Assembly (NCBI GenBank): GCA_016785225.1
Contig: JAFBJZ010000590.1
Coordinates: forward strand, 186,001 to 250,000
Reading direction: 5' to 3'
Length of the DNA stretch: 64,000 bases
Source: Psettodes erumei
Taxonomy: Eukaryota > Chordata > Actinopteri > Pleuronectiformes > Psettodidae
A program made the position numbers and the translations under genes. Shown piece by piece: positions 37,601 through 51,031 of the stretch; the stretch's first letter is position 1, and each line of letters starts with the position of its first letter. The notes under the pieces are model-generated. The model had not been told where the DNA came from, made no database searches, and saw nothing but the letters and a program-made list of their open reading frames with translations.

Positions 37601-40353
37601 CATTGTCAGCGGCAGCACACCTGGACTCTCCCGTGCTCTACACCTGCCCGTCTGCTTTCAGTGTATACCTCTCCCAGCCCACCATTTACATGCAGGTCAA
37701 ATCCTATTCAAATATCTCCATCTAAGCAGGGAATCATTTCAAAACAGACATCCTCAACGGACTTGTGATTATGCATCAATTTGTATAAAGTCACCACAGA
37801 CGCAAAACTGGAAATAATAAGATGAATGCTGAAAACAACAATGTGATTGTTTATAATGCCAATATGGACTCTAAGATATAATATAATATTTTTTTAACTA
37901 ATGCAGAAGACAGTTTATTTCTTGATCATCTTAAATCTTTTTCTGGCAACTATAAAAGAAAAAATCTTTCCTATTACTCACAACAGGGGTGGGATTGAGA
38001 GAAATAAAGCTACACTGCTGTGACAAAATGCTTGTTATTCGTCTGGCACACGACCTAAAACTTTCCTACAATCTTACAATTATTTCTACCATGTGGATGA
38101 TTACGGGGAGAGCAACAGATATGCACAGGCAAATTATAGTCCAATCGGGGATGCTTAGATTTGAATACCAGCATGCTTAACTACAAAGACCATACTACAG
38201 AGGAGCATGATTCATATGAAAGGGGGAAATAAGAGGAAGAGAGTATGCAGCCAAAAGTTCCACATCCTTGGTTTCAGGGGTACAGCCTGGTTCATGGATG
38301 GAGTATTAGTGCAGCATTGTATATTATGTGTAATTATGAAGATGAATTTAAATGGTTGCTAGGTAAAAGTTCTGCAAGTTGCCAAGAAATAACATCCTGG
38401 GGGGAATATACCCTTATGTTGTAACTTTATTTAAAGAAATGACCCGTTTCTATTAACCACAATGAAGACAAACTAGTACAGTGGCTGCTCTTTCCTGTGA
38501 AAGTGATCACATCTTTATGGCTCCCGTCACTGCTCTTTACAGATCTGTTTCCCAGAGGTATTTGATGGGCGAGCCAAAGAGGGAGGAAGTGTGGGTCTGC
38601 AGCCCCCGTGTTAACAATGACTCTCCTCAGACCCCCGGCCCAGGCCCAGCCAGTCATGAAACACCATGGAGATGTTATTGACCTCAAGGTTAACTCTCCT
38701 CAGGTAAGCCTGGGAGATAATGGACAAAGAGCAGTTCTTTTACAGGTGGAGTGACACGGCATATCCGCACAGTGCAAGCTCCTCTCGCATTGACAGATTT
38801 TCTAATTCATTGCAGATTCCCATAAAACTGGGTGGCCAGGGCCAGCTCTGCCCAACAGAGGGCCCATTCATGCTGGGTGGGATAGGGGGCCTGGCCAAAT
38901 TAACCTGGATTAATTTAAAAGAGCAAAGGGTCCTTACATCCGAATAAAATGAAGATCAATAAATTAAATGTCCGGGTCAGGATGTCAAGTTGCAGCGATG
39001 ATCGACTGACATACAGAAAGCTAAGTTCTTTGGCTGAGAGCAGGAGAAAAAAGGGGGGGGGTCCTTAATTACTTTATTCCAAGGAAGAGAAGTGCTTCCA
39101 TGCATCTCTCTTTACATGCTAGAGTTGCACTCTTATAAACACACTCATGTCAGAAAAGAATGCTCATTACTTCTCTCATTTGGCCCCAGGATTAGTTCCT
39201 GCAACAGAAAAGTCATCAAAGAAACCACACTGAGATTCCTTAAAATTGTTTGTATTACAAAGAAAGAATTATTATTTAAATGTGTGATTTATGTCTCTCA
39301 GGATTTTCCAGCAACTTCTGTTTTCCTTTTCCTCCATTTTTGGCTGCACCTTTCCCCTCTCCTTTGTTCTGTATATTGGGTGCGAATGAAGTTTCCCTTG
39401 ATTTTTTTCATCAAATCTTGTAAAAAATAAAAAATAAAAAGTTTGATAGTTTCATCAATGTTTGATAGACATTATTTTTGTTACCTCAAGGAAAAGGCAT
39501 GCCATAAAGAAAAACAAAAGTTGATCACCTCTCTTCGGTGCAGCAGCTAGACCTAAACCTGAACCACATCATGTCATTCACTACATGATCAATTATCCAG
39601 TAAGGGCAGCCTTGTAAGGAGGCCATCTCATCATGCAGCCATTAATATCTTAACAGTGTCTGCCTGGAGATGACATATAGGACAATGGAAAGAGGGCCAA
39701 AGAAATGACCGAGTGGCCCAAGACCAAGCTGTTAGCAGATTAAAGTGACTTAAAGACGCAGGGACCTGAATTCTCCATGACAAAGGTAAAGCAGGTGATA
39801 CAGAGATTTGGTTGAGGTCATTTGAAGGGCTGTCTGTGTTTAAAGCCACAGGCAATAGACGCAATACAAACATTGTCGATATTAATTTCCTCACTTTGTT
39901 ACAATACATGCCCAAACAAAACCGTAATATGTGAAAAACTGAAGTCAGTGCTCATTTTATGGTTGTTTTCTCATCAGTTTGATTAGATTCAGTAATACTA
40001 CTACTACTAATAATAATAATATGTTCATGTTGAATCCTTCCTAACTTACAATGCTCTCAGCGGCTTTCCAAATGAAATACCAAACCTGTTGCCGAGGCAG
40101 GCTTCAGAAATATGCCAACAGGATACTTCCTCAGATTAGCAGGGCTGTTTACACAGTCCCCTGGTAATCTGGGCCACAGGGGACATACCTGTACTGTGTC
40201 AGAGACTGAGCTAGAGTTACACAGTGGGACCAACCAGCCACAACGGCCCAGACCAGAATACGATCCAGAGGGTCCAGCGAGACTGGCCTGGCTCCAGAGG
40301 GGTTGGCACTGGGTACAACTGGCCTCGTCTCCCCCTGCCAGACAGGAGGGGGT

Positions 40354-40354
<1 letters not shown>

Positions 40355-40410
<56 letters not shown>
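40355..40410 (+). repeat. (GT)28 microsatellite
   Basis: A perfect 56-bp GT dinucleotide run, the longest simple repeat in the window, is followed by a short (AT) stretch. Reading frames through it (for example Cys-Val repeats) are artefacts. Confidence 0.97.
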
Positions 40411-40418
<8 letters not shown>

Positions 40419-42450
40419 GAGTGCTGTTGTGTAAGGTGGTGGTGGGAGGGGTATCAGCTGCCACCTCTACATCCTTCCTTCCTGTTCTTGTTTTTTTTAA
40501 AATATTGGACATACTTAGGTAATTGGTTTGTCTGTACACTGCAGTGCACTGTTGGTGCACACTAGCACACACATATGCAGGCACATAAAGAGGAAGCTTT
40601 CTGTCAGGTAAAAAAAAGACACCCATGCCTTATGGGCCTGGACAATGACAGCACACAGACAGGAAAATACTGGTGTTATTGTCCACTGAGGGGGGTGCAG
40701 TTTTAATGGAGCCTAAAATTGATGAGAGATAATAGGAGAGAGTTGCCATGTTTGAACTGCATGTATTGTTATCAGGCATGCACACACACAAATACAAAGA
40801 CACAGCTGTGTGTACATGTATCCATGCATGTGTGTGAGTGTGCGTTCTCTGGACAGTGGTGTTCCTCCCAGGTGCCCCACTATGTTGATCCCTCAGCTGC
40901 TTCTCTCTGCAAACAGATGTTTGAGGACAAAAGGCAGGGGGGTTCAGCAAGGAAGGAGACTGTAATGCATATCTTTCCTTGACCAATCACAACAGCACCT
41001 GAGTTAACTCCACCCAAATATGTGCTGCATGTGCAGTAAGCCCTATTCACCTGCAAGGCACAAAGAGAACAGGTCTGCTGAGCTGGACAGGTTCTACACT
41101 GATTTACCTGTTTCCAGCTACTCATCAGTCTGTTCATCCGTCCATCCATCCCTAACCCAGGGACAGAGATATAGTGTACCATCAGGCAGGAGCCCACCGC
41201 CACACAAAGGCTTTCTTTATCACAACAGGGACTCAAACCCAGAGTTTGGTTTTCACAAGCTCATCAAGATCTGCTGCAAGTGTGCTGAAAAACCCCTCAT
41301 GCAATAAAAAAACACCCCTGGGAATTTACAAACCACCTCTCACACATATATTACATACGAGGCATGTGTAAACAACAGACAGAAAGGCGATTGGTAAACA
41401 GAGGTTGTACATCGAGTTTGTGTTTGGACCATGTATAGATTGGGTTGAAGATTAACAGACATAGAGATGTGTACAGCACTGTGGCAGTTAAACAGTAGCA
41501 AAAGAAGAGATGAGAGATATATAACAATGCTGCTAATGACAATGAGAATGATAATGGTGCCATTACCCTGTCCGCCCTCCCTCCATCCCATCCTCTCCCT
41601 AATGGGAGAGCAGCTACAGGGCGTGTTCAACGAGCTAGCGAGTCAGGAGGATGATTCTGGAGTAAATCACTTGTGGAAAGGTGAAATGTGGCCAGCACGA
41701 GTCGGCCTAATCCATGCCAGACATGTGCAGAACACCAGAGGAGCAGGTGCAAACAATTGAAGCAGCTGTCAGTGAGCTGCCGTGATCTCTTTTGATATCT
41801 TAATTGTTAGTCAATCCAAGAGCAATTTTGGCAACATTGCTGTCAGCCCCGGGACTTGCCCCTCTCAGCTCCCATCTGTCAGGGGCTTGCAGGGTCCTGG
41901 TGCTGCTCTCCCTCCCTGACTGAGGGCCCATGTCTCTGGGCTCTGGGATGTGTGTGTCCAGCCCATCCAGCATCTCTGAGGGAAATCGGGCCTGATTGCT
42001 GCCATTTCCGCTCACTTTGGCGGTTTGGGTCGGGAGTGCAGGCTAATACTGATAATTGCCACGTTTCAAAACTACTGGAATTCGTCGGGCCTCCCACCCA
42101 ACTCCGTCCGGCCCTGTCCCGACCCCCTTGGCGGTTCAATGTTCCTAAACATTGTGATTAGCATAAGAGCAGAGTGTGTGTCAGTACAGATTCAGGTCTA
42201 GGATCTGAGGCTCTCCAGATGCCCTTGCTATGGAGTCGTTAGGACAGGGTTGATGTAGGCGCTGCATGGCCTGAACTCCACAGATGTGAGACCAAGCAAT
42301 CAGACAGTAAACAGCACCATAAAGAGGATGGTGACCTAATGCAACTCTCAGCCAAAAAGAGCTAAAACACTTGTGCTGATTTGACTCAACGGCCAAATTA
42401 AAGTTGAGGAGTTAAAAAAGTTGAAAAAGTATGTTTCCCATTTTCACAGG

Positions 42451-42470
42451 CACACACACACACACACACA
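42451..42470 (+). repeat. (CA)10 microsatellite
   Basis: A perfect 20-bp CA run followed by degenerate CA-rich sequence. Confidence 0.95.
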
Positions 42471-42769
42471 GACTCACACATTCACAGACACCCAAAGGGC
42501 ATCATTATAAAGAGATAACTCACCATGCAGCAACAGTGACTGACCTGCTTCCACCCATCCAACATGAGGTGAGGCCTGATCCTAGGCCCAGCTTGACCCT
42601 CCCGCTGATTTATGTGGCCCCGGTGAGCCGGGTCTGTTTGAGTGGCCAGTGAGGAATGAAAGTGTTAACAGTGGGTGTTGGGGAAGGTTGGGCGCTGAGG
42701 GGAGAGTTATGAGTTTTCTCAGCTGAGTGCTCAGCTTTGGGTTTCTGACATTGTTTTCATCCGGGAGGG

Positions 42770-43090
42770 AGGGGAGAGCAGGAGTAGTAAAAGGTGGGGT
42801 GGGTGAGAGGCAGAAGGATTGGGTTTGGGGGGGTCCGTGGAGCCCGCAGGCTTGAACTCCACAGCTGAACCACTGACCCCGACCATCCATCAGTGCAGGG
42901 GTGTGACAAGTCAGGGGCAGGGGTATGTGACAGGAGGGGGGCAGGAGCAGAGACTAGGGCTGGTGATGGGGGAAATGGACTGAGGGGCTATAATGGGCTT
43001 TGGGACATGGGAGGAGCCAGTCACTTGGGGGGGGGGCAGTGTACTGTAGAAGGATGGAGAGGGTTAATGGGTTGGGAGAGACGGCAGGGT
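42770..43090 (+). other. G-rich, quadruplex-prone stretch
   Basis: The plus strand carries many closely spaced runs of three or more G over about 300 bp, including a run of nine or more near 43027. Several sets of four G-runs within short loops could fold as G-quadruplexes. No gene start is evident nearby. Confidence 0.5.
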
Positions 43091-45513
43091 GTCTGGATGG
43101 CGGATGAAAAAATGAAATAGATGAAAATAGGCACTTTTTCTGTATGTGAATTTATCATAAGTGATTAATTTTCAGCAGTATTAATTATTTGCAATATTAT
43201 TAATATATTGCCTATATATTTTATTAAAGTTGCTGGTGCCTCAAAGCAAAAAAAAAATAATTCTGTAAAAAAAAAGATTCCAGACATTTCAATACAAGTG
43301 TATAATCTTGCCAGGCGTGCCTGTTGCCTGTTTGATGAGAAAACTGTGGGAAAGTAAAAGATTTGACAAAAATTTTGTTCGATGTGAAGCTTAATGAATC
43401 TGTTATTTTGCCAATGAGGAACCAAAGTGAAAGATCCAAGCTGTAACCCAGCAATTGCAACTAAAAACTCCACTTCTGCCACAGACAACAACTGCATTTT
43501 TCTGTTACACTGTTTCCACTTTTGTGAGATTTAGGCAGAGCTCAAACCAGACTGAACCCTCCCCCCGTATAGACTCATGCTGCCAGCGTCTTTCAGCTGT
43601 TGCCCAAGACTCACTGTCACTCGGTTCCACACACACACACACACATAATGCATGGCCAATGGTTAGACGGGATCCCAGCATCCGTCCTCAGAGGGGCATT
43701 GGCCCTCAGCCAGACAAGCCTGAGCTGGGGGCCCCTGTCGCACTGAAAGACTAGAGCAATACTAATGGTTAACTCTGGATCGAGCCATGAGGAAGAGTCT
43801 GGGGGAGAGAGGGGAGGATCGTTTTAAATATGATCCAGTTTGGAACTCCATAACACATATTCCAATTTCATTAGGGGCCAAAGATGGAGCCTTGTGTCGG
43901 CAGCATTAGCAGTTATAGGGGTGACTGTGTTTGTCTGCTTGACACTGTGTAAAAGAGGGTTAAGGCGTAGAGTATGAAGATAGGAAGAGGGAGGAGGGGG
44001 TATAGAGGGAAAGGGGAACATGGAGAAAGAGATAGTTCATGGCCCTCCCAGTTAGGTTATAGAACTGCAGCATGGACAAATCCATGAGCAAGCGAAACCA
44101 CTGTTTTAAATAGCAGGTATCTGGTGTCAGCATGCCCAGAGAGAGGCCCTCTCCATCAATATGTTCCTTTGCCCTTGTCTGCTCCTGATATCTTTATCTT
44201 GTCAGGACCTCTCCTGTATGTTCCACCTCAGTGGTTTCCGTCTGTGCTCGGCCTGTCCTGTGCAGATGGACCGCTGCTGGTCCGTCCAATATAGGCCCTT
44301 GAGGCTAGATGGCAGAGGTGGAGCAAGAGCAAGGCATGGGGGGGGGGTTAAGGTGCAGCAGGGGTGAGCTGAAGGCAGTCTTATGTCAACCTGTAGTCTG
44401 TGGGGGCCTCATTACAGAGACGCCAGTGGAGAAGCTTTTAGAGGGTAATTAGACCATTACAGATAGCCGAGGGAATAAATGAGCACTCCCTGTGTCTTCT
44501 GAATAAATGAGATGTAAAATGTGTGCAGCTACTTGTTTTTTCAATTAGTAATGCTTATGGGAATGTTTCCATTTCTTGTCAAAAATAGTAAAATGATATG
44601 CATAATATACACAACATGCTAAAGTACTAAACTAGAAGCCAAAACATCGTTTGTTTGCAGTTTAATCCCTAAATCTTTATATGTAAACTTGACAAAACCT
44701 ACAAAAAAAATCAGCAATTCTGCAATTGTTTGTTTATTTCATATTCTGCAAAACATCAGCAAAGTGCATATTTAAAGTATGGTGTATCTATTTCTATCAA
44801 AAATCCACCGTGTTGAAATTCAACTCAGATTGTTCTACAGTCTGGTGGCAAAAGGGGGGGCAAGCTTCCACTGTTCTTTCCTGTAATTTCCAGCTTACCC
44901 TGAAATGAAAATGGGAGCGGGATTGTGGGAAATGACAGATGCGGCTCGGGAGGGCCATTGAAGAGGTCATATGTCATCACGGGGTCGCACACGCCCTTTG
45001 AGCAGGGGGGGGGGAGGGGTGGATGCGGCGGTGTTCGTCTTCCCACACTACCTGGGGAGACAAGGCCTGGGAATGCAGCTCAACCTGGACCCAACTGACT
45101 CCGCTCACCTGTCGTTCTGGTCATAGGCATGTCCTGGATTTATGTCAGCCCGTCTGGCTCTGCCCCTCTATGAGGCATCTCTCTGTCTGTATTGATGTAG
45201 CCTTGAAAAGAACCTGCCTCAGTAATGTGATGTATATCTATATAAAGAAACACTTCACTTTTCCTCAACATTTTCTATAACATCAACACTTCCCCTACAT
45301 GTCAGCCTCTATACAGCCCAGGAAACCTCTTGTACTCTAGGTTTATCAAATAGCCTACTACACCTATAAATCATCATCATCATCAATGCCATGTTCCTCT
45401 GCCTGGTATGTCCTGCCAGTGTTAGAGTTTCTCACAGACCGGCGCCTGAACTATATTTCATCTGTCTCGCTTCCTCGCTCTCTCCCCCTTCTCTTTTAGT
45501 CTCTCGCAGCAAC

Positions 45514-45514
<1 letters not shown>

Positions 45515-45551
<37 letters not shown>

Positions 45552-45788
45552 GAGAGAGGAAGAAAGTGAGAGGAGCCCTGGACCAAGTGTGTGTGTGTGT
45601 GTGTGATTTTAATAGCCATCGGTTACCTGCTCACATATGATACCCCTCCAGCCTGCTTGGGCAGATGGCTATTACTTTCCAGTTGTGAAAATCAAGCTTA
45701 TACAAACACAGGCAAGCCTGAGACACGCCGGACCAAGTGTAGTATCCCTCTGATAGATAGTATTGGTGTGTGTGTGTGTGTGTGTGTG
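45515..45788 (+). repeat. Cluster of three (TG)n microsatellites
   Basis: (TG)16 at 45515-45546, a second TG run at about 45587-45605 and a third at 45766-45788 fall within 275 bp. The GA-rich stretch after the first makes the block low-complexity. Confidence 0.95.
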
Positions 45789-46499
45789 ATGAGGGCTGCT
45801 TCTCTGGCGTCTGTCATGCGCAGCCTATCCTGTGGAAATCATTAAGCAGGAGCACTAGGCCGTCACTTCCTGGCAAAGCATGCGAGCGAGATGAAGAGCT
45901 TTATCACTTTCCAGGACAGGTGGGAACATTATCGAAGGCAGGGCCATATTCGTGTCAGACCTGAATCAAAAGTGAAAAGTCATTTTCAGCCGTGGATGGT
46001 TTTGTATTTGCTGTATTGAGCTTTCGGTTTGAAATTAAATTATAATTTTTAGTCACTAACTTTTTTATGAGGATTTAAAAAGTGTTTAATAATTATAGCA
46101 AATGATATCTAAGACAAGCCTCATTTCAGATTTTTAAATATTGACATCCTCCGCTGCCCTTCCAAAAATAATTTCCAATTTTAAAATCTATACAGACCAG
46201 CTTTGATTAGTTATCCATCCACTAACTGTGATTTTTCCAGTTTCATTAATTGTGGCCACTTCATTTCAGGTATGAAACCTGAACTTCTCACTGTCTTGAA
46301 ACTCAATAGTCCTCTTAGTGTCAAGGTTGGCCCTGTCCTGCTGCCTCTCTCATGGAATCTGCCGTCACGTGACCCCCACCCCCCCTGCCGTCCCAAACCG
46401 CCGAGATTATTGATCACGCGCTGCTGGGAGTGAGACATTTACTGTAGCCAATATTCTGCTGCGCACGATCGCTTCTTTTCTGTAGGCTACAGTTAATCG

Positions 46500-47150
46500 A
46501 TTGATAATATTGTGGTATATTATTCACTCACTTCGACATGCATGTAAAGCTCGATGTAATGTTTAATTAATAACAAGAAAAATAATAAGTTACGTATTTG
46601 CCTCATGTTTCCTTAATAATATTGAGAGCATATGACTGGCATTAGTGCTTTATATTAAAAAACTACAACTGAACGAACCGAACCAAAACTGATGCTGTGT
46701 TCCAAAATAGTGCTGGTACAGAAATAAACTTAATTTAAAGTTATTTTAGAACAAAATTGTGTAATTTACCGTTTATATTATAAAGTCATATGCCAACAAG
46801 AATATGACGCCTTTCTTCGAATTTCCCATCATGACTTTTAGGATTTATGAAGGAGAAAAATTATTATTAGTTATTCACTATTATAATTATAAAACTATAT
46901 TAATCATACCGTTTTCATTATCAGCTTTAAGAAGGACAAGTTATAATTGTAACAACATGAATTCTACATTTTTTTATTTTAGTTAAAATTTGTTCTGTCT
47001 CTACGTATTTTTTTATCTTAAATTATGATTTTAGATTTTACTGATGATAGTACAATGTGTTGTAATATTTAGACAGCCAATTATCTGCTGTATATTTGTC
47101 ATGTTTTGAAAATAAAACAAACCTAAGATTTTTAAGTACAGTAATAGAGT
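46500..47150. other. AT-rich block
   Basis: About 650 bp is strongly A+T rich, with many TTATAAT, TAATTATAAAA and AATAATAA runs. It ends sharply at the candidate conserved element at 47150. It could be a matrix-attachment-like segment or simply decayed sequence; no repeat family was recognised. Confidence 0.5.
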
Positions 47151-47430
47151 AGCGGTCCATCGAAGTAACATGAGTTGGAGGTTTATTGTCTTAAAGCGGT
47201 GCATGCAGTGGAAGGTATTTATTAAAAACTTAATTAGGCAAAGGACAGTTTGCTTGAGACCAACTGAAGCGTTGGCCCGCTCGGGCTAATTAGAGCGCTG
47301 ATGAGGGTAATGATGCCGGATCAGGTGTCTCTCTCTGACCGCTGGCCTCTGCTCTTATCGGGGGCAAGCCCGCGACCGGGAGCCCTGGAAGGCCGGGGCC
47401 TTCCCGCGGATGGCGAGCTCTTCCATGTAC
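47150..47430. promoter_or_regulatory. Candidate conserved noncoding element beside CTCF-like motif
   Basis: Unique sequence holds 'aaaaacttaattaggcaaag' and 'cgggctaattagagcgctga' homeodomain cores, then turns CpG-rich before the CTCF-like motif at 47434. It follows an AT-rich block (about 46500-47150) abruptly. It is one of the two most enhancer-like stretches in the desert. Confidence 0.35.
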
Positions 47431-47433
47431 ATA

Positions 47434-47449
47434 TAGCGCCATCTACTGG
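47434..47449 (-). promoter_or_regulatory. CTCF-like motif (minus)
   Basis: On the minus strand the 16-mer CCAGTAGATGGCGCTA fits the CTCF core (CCASYAGRKGGCRS) at every position. It lies at the right end of a CpG-rich candidate conserved element. The orientation points left, towards eya1. Confidence 0.55.
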
Positions 47450-50400
47450 GCAGATATCAGGCAGGGACACGTAGCTGACGCGCAGTCTCCAAATAGCACA
47501 CACTGTACCTCAGAATGTGTTCAGAATCATCTGTGTATATAGATGTGGGGGACACTGATTCCATATCTTAATGATGGCATTTTAAACTGTAAATATCCAT
47601 ATGGGAATTCATCTTTAATTCACCCTGATAATGATGGGCTTGATGATGATGATGACTTGATGAGTCAGACGAAGCACTGAACAAAAAGTTACTGCGATCA
47701 GGAATGATTACATATTTCTTGTGGGCTCACAACCACATATCCTTCTGATTTATTTTTTCTGGCTAGGTGTTTCATCTCACAGTTTTCCAGCAACTGTAGC
47801 TCTTAAAACATTTTTTCACTTTTACACAGTAGGGTGTTCCTGCTATTTAGGTTAATAGGGAGAATGGAATACTCATTTTTTTTAACTAAGTGTATATTGA
47901 CAATTTTTTGACAGACTGTAGAGGAGTTTTAAATGTTTTCCTTTTTGATCTGCATTATCCAAGGTATTCCTCTTATTTTGTATACAAGCCTGGCTTTGTG
48001 GTGGTGTGATGAAAAAATTTGCATTCTGTTTCTGAGGAGCAAACACAGCAGGCACAGAGGTAGATTATCTCTCACTTTGTCACATTGACTCTGGAACCGT
48101 CTGGTGGACTGTAATCTTCCAATCTAAACTTTTACTTCTGAATCTGTAATCTGCACTGACAGCCCTGCTTCACCTTGTGTGGGTCAGGAAGGCAGCAAAG
48201 GGACTGACATACAACGAGCTGTACACAGGCCAAAAATCTAAACAGAGCTTTGTTATAATCCCGAAACTGTGTTTGCATGTGTGTAGAGGGGAAATCCCAC
48301 ATGTGCCTGCCTGAACTTAAAGCCCTCTTTGGGTATATATGGTTGAGCCAAGCCTGGAAAGGACCCTTGGGTGGCATAAACTCAACTTTTTCTTCACACG
48401 GTTCATAAAATGATCAATAATAATCATAAGTCAAAGTTAGAGCTTCTATCACAGAATCCTTTGTTAATACTGGGATGCAGGAGAGTGTTTGTTTGAGGTC
48501 CCTGTTGCCCTTTTAAGAACAGGGCACTTCATTCACTCTTGCTCCTTTGCTCTTTTGTATGTTCCTTGAACTCCATGCAAACTCACTTGAACTTTGTCCA
48601 ACTCTGGTACATGTTCTCTGTAAAACAGCACTCACATCGTTTCCCTTCCTCTGGTCAGCTTTCACCCAGCATCACCTCTGACCGCACTCCTCTATCTCAA
48701 GCCTTCATAAACTTTCCACGCATTTCTCCAACAACATAAACTCTCAAACATCTTTGGCGCAAATTACAGTCTGCAATCTCTTTGGCACAGGCGGGACACA
48801 AAATAAACCGCCTCTAATTGTGATGCTTTGACCATCTTCCCCCTGACTGTTATTTAGCTTGGCTGCTGCCCGGGGCTCTGTGGTTTCAGCCCGGATAGTT
48901 CAGTCAGAGTGAGAGGGAGAACACATTACTATTCCCGCTGCCCGCTACACTGCACATGCTAATAAGGGAGTACCACTGGGATGTTTTTGGGTTGTTTTTT
49001 TTTAAGATGGGGGAGACAGTGATGTCATCAGTGCGCTTTATCTGAGTTAGGATCTGAATGGGGGGGGTTTCTTCTGGTAGAGAGACTCTGGGGCCTAGGA
49101 GCGAACCTGTGGCTTTGCCAGGGATCCTGTTTAAGGAGATTACTCAGTCACCACACTTTTGTTTCATTGCGGGCCAGAGTGAAAGGCCGTGCACTGTGTT
49201 GCACTGTGTGATGTCTCATTAAGATGCATTGGAAGTTAATCAGTTTCTAGCTTAGTAAATGAATAAAAAAATAAGGTTGTCTTAGTTCATTCTCAATAAA
49301 TTCTCAAATGTTTGATCAGACAACATGGCATTGTTAGTGCAACATTATACATAGTGTTAACTGTTCATGGCAGACTCACTTAATCAGATAATGCAAAGAC
49401 TACCTCATTACACTTGTGGTGGTCTCATAATGTATATGTCAGCAGATCCAATGCACTGGACAAATTGCGATTACGAAATGAGAAAGACACACTTTGAAAA
49501 TAAAAAAGGTAGGATACCCTCTGCGCAATTATTGCTATACCCACAATTAAATCAAGTCACTTCCTCACTGTCTGGTAAAGAGATGGAGGTTGAAGTCCTC
49601 CATTTATACTCTCCATCCTCAAAAGCAATGACTTTAGCACACAGTTGTCGTGCTATAGTCATGTGTAGGCTAGAAGCGGCAACAAATTACAGCCAAAATT
49701 GACTTAAATTGAACTGACTTTACTGTATACTGTTTACTGCTGTAGAATAAAGGCATTATATCCCGTCTATCTGTTATGCAGGCTGCTAATCAGCCTGAAG
49801 ACTTTAGACACTTTCTTCTCAGCTGCACTGCTCTGCTTTTCTGCATGTGGAGGCCAAACATGGGGGTAAATCCTCACCCTTATTGTCCATGGCAGAAATG
49901 GAGAGAGGTGACAAGCTGAGACTCAGGCTGATCCTTGTATGCGTGTGGGGGCGGGTTCCACAGTGTGCTCAGGCCCCGCACAGAGCCTGATTTTATTGCC
50001 CTGATAAAAACGTTCCCCCCCGGGTGTAATCGTGACAGGCAGTTGCCCCCTTTTTTCCATGCCCACACTGCCACGGCATTGCAAGAGACTGGAGAGAAAA
50101 TCGCACATCCCATTTCTCACAACGGACCGTCCGTCTTAAACTGGCCCAAAATGCATTTTATGGAGGCCCCCCCCTCCCCTATTTCACTGCAGATGGGTTA
50201 AATATTACATCAAAGCGTCTTTAATGTTTCACAGTACCTCTCACATTTCTCTTCAGTATCAAGTTCAAAACTAGTGCAGGCTGCATTTTTACAGTAGATT
50301 TAATGGATCAATGTCCATAATCACATTAGCACTGGCTTAACGTATAACAAATTTCACCGTACCAGCATCAAAGACCTGACCTCTCGTTATAATCAAGCGT

Positions 50401-51007
50401 AGCATCTTTTCCTCCACTAAAGATATAGTGTGGGCCCTGTGAAACAAAGAGAAACAAAAAATTGTCAAGGGTGTGATCAGCTGCAGCGTACGCAGCTCAG
50501 AGTGTAACTGTGAGAGAAAAGCGTTTTGTCCCATCACACAGTCACAGATGCTTTGCGCACCTCCTCCTACTTTCAGGGATCACACTGCTGATAATCCTCT
50601 CCTCCATCTAGCTCTAATGGGGAGAATGAATTTTAAAAAGTACAACTTCAAAAACACCAGAAACTTTCATTCTCAAGGGCAGAGGGCAGAGGAAGGGCTC
50701 CGACTTGAGTGATTCGATTTTTCGTAAAAAGGAAAAGAAAGCATGATGTATGATGGCTGAGTAAAAAAAAATACCACAACAGTCTTCACTCGGCACTTCC
50801 TGTACAAGGCCAGCAGGGCATCAATGAATAATACAGATTAGCAAAAAATTCAAACAGACAAACTGCAGACAAACTAGAATTGATGGCTTCCACTGAGCCA
50901 CTCAGGCCATGACGTAAAAGGAAAAACATGTCGGGTTCCCCCGGCCAGGTTAATCAAGACAAGCTTCCCCTGCAAAAAGACATGTGTTTGATTGCAGCTC
51001 AGTGCTT

Positions 51008-51031
51008 TGTGTGTGTGTGTGTGTGTGTGTG
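51008..51031 (+). repeat. (TG)12 microsatellite
   Basis: A perfect 24-bp TG run in the desert upstream of xkr9's 3' end. Confidence 0.95.

Noticed and set aside
40057..40626. 189-codon open frame on the minus strand
   Set aside because: It runs through the (GT)28 microsatellite, giving a Thr-His repeat. Dinucleotide repeats keep frames open artificially.
41225..41245. tRNA B-box-like segment on the minus strand (gggtttgagtccc)
   Set aside because: There is no matching A box, cloverleaf or SINE body around it. A single box-like match is expected by chance.
49367..49702. 111-codon open frame on the plus strand in the desert
   Set aside because: No recognisable domain, no splice partners and no evident conserved composition.
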